Assembly: GCA_018224415.1 (NCBI GenBank)
Contig: JAGTUZ010000284.1
Location: forward strand, 1 to 6,490
Length of the DNA: 6,490 nt
Direction of reading: 5' to 3'
Origin: Bacteroidota bacterium
Lineage (GTDB): Bacteria; Bacteroidota; Ignavibacteria; SZUA-365
Positions within the stretch are counted from its first letter, which is position 1; each line of letters opens with the position of its first letter. Shown in pieces: positions 5,896-6,490 of the stretch. A model generated the notes under the pieces. The model had not been told where the DNA came from. It did not search any database and saw nothing but the letters and a program-made list of their open reading frames with translations. A program made the translations under genes and the position numbers.

Positions 5896-6490
5896 TCCGC
5901 CACCATCCCATCATCCCCGTTGTGGCCTTCATTCCCTTCATTCTCTTCATTCACATCATTTCCCTCCGCATCCGCGAAAAACGCCATGCTGGCGAAGGTC
6001 ACAGCCGAGGCACGTTCTTCCTCATGCCATTGCTGGTAATCGAACAGCGTTCCGCGTTGCGGCCGCGCGATGTCAAAGAAGGTGGTGATGCAGGCGAAGC
6101 CGTCGATTTTCGAAGCGTTATGCGATTCGCGCAGGAGTTCATAGAAGCGCTCGTAGTCGCATCGTTCCAAGGCGCCGAGCTGTTCGAGATCGGAGACGTG
6201 CAGTCCCTCGAGCAATTCGGCCGCGTCGACGTCGTCGCCAAATTTGCGCCCGACATGCGACCAGTCCACACTGAGCACGAAGGCGACCTTGCGTCCCAGC
6301 CGCTCGGCCGTGCGGTGGAAAGCCGTGATGAAGGCCTCGTACTTGGCGTCTGCCGCGGCGCGTGTGCCCTCGACCAGGTATTCGTCGAAGGAGGTGCAGA
6401 GCACGGGCACGACGCGCACCCGGTTGTTGCCAAACACGTGCTGGAGAAAGACCGTGGGAAATTCGATGGAATGTTCCTGGCGATGCGCGA
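5892..6490 (-). CDS. MEMO1-like protein (AmmeMemoRadiSam system protein B), 5' end outside window
   Basis: This is the C-terminal 198 codons of a MEMO1-family protein; the N-terminal part lies beyond 6490. The family resembles non-haem iron (aromatic-ring-opening-type) dioxygenases. In bacteria it often occurs with AMMECR1 and a radical-SAM protein in the AmmeMemoRadiSam set, whose chemistry is unknown. Visible family features are EHSIEF at fragment residues 5-10, VPVLC (about 27-31), SVDWSHVGRKFGD (about 73-85) with D75 and H78, and FACITTF around C133, in the place of the conserved C-G-x-x-P region. A GTG at 6435-6437 would be an internal start only, because EHSIEF upstream is conserved and in frame. 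The protein ends in a low-complexity acidic tail (about 175-198) of EGN-type tripeptides. The stop overlaps the tatD start. Family call good; function unknown. Confidence 0.85.
   Translation of the reverse strand, partial: AHRQEHSIEFPTVFLQHVFGNNRVRVVPVLCTSFDEYLVEGTRAAADAKYEAFITAFHRTAERLGRKVAFVLSVDWSHVGRKFGDDVDAAELLEGLHVSDLEQLGALERCDYERFYELLRESHNASKIDGFACITTFFDIARPQRGTLFDYQQWHEEERASAVTFASMAFFADAEGNDVNEENEGNEGHNGDDGMVAE
5928..5963. repeat. 9-bp imperfect repeat in the 3' end of the MEMO-like gene
   Basis: Four consecutive 9-bp units read ttcattccc, ttcattctc, ttcattcac and atcatttcc on the plus strand. On the coding strand they encode tripeptides of the form E/D-x-N (EGN, DVN, EEN, EGN). The period is a multiple of three, so unit gain or loss keeps the frame. 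Confidence 0.8.

Overview
The window (about 58-60% GC by eye) comes from a Gram-negative bacterium with an outer membrane: it carries an MlaE-type lipid-transport permease and the LPS-export ATPase LptB. It also has a ClpC-type (not ClpA/ClpB) Hsp100 with a UVR domain. The ClpC N-terminus (MEGNFSNRVQEVIRLSREEA) is, from memory, closest to Chlorobi/Ignavibacteria-type ClpC. Most starts lack a good Shine-Dalgarno sequence, which also fits the Bacteroidota/Chlorobiota group. I infer a Chlorobiota/Ignavibacteria-like organism with moderate confidence; nothing in the window proves it.

Layout. Positions 1-80 are a simple tandem repeat (8-bp unit, ten copies) ending 46 bp before an mlaE-family permease gene (127-897, +). 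A repeat- and hairpin-rich gap of 319 bp (898-1216) follows. Next is a complete clpC (1217-3757, +), ending at a strong symmetrical terminator (3773-3809). The rest of the window runs on the minus strand, converging on that terminator. In transcription order it holds a MEMO1/AmmeMemoRadiSam-B-like gene (5' end beyond the window edge), a TatD-family metal-dependent hydrolase, lptB and apaG. The first two genes share an ATGA overlap, and tatD and lptB overlap by 14 bp. ApaG follows lptB after a 100-bp gap. These four are very likely co-transcribed.

How the genes relate. MlaE and LptB both serve outer-membrane biogenesis (phospholipid and LPS traffic), but each is separated from its usual partners (MlaF/MlaD; LptA/LptC). 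ClpC is the regulated unfoldase of the ClpCP protease. TatD, ApaG and the MEMO-like protein are widely conserved housekeeping or poorly characterised proteins.

I do not see a defence island, mobile element, CRISPR array, tRNA or rRNA, and I do not claim a new system. The least-explained DNA is the 8-bp repeat upstream of mlaE and the structured gap between mlaE and clpC.
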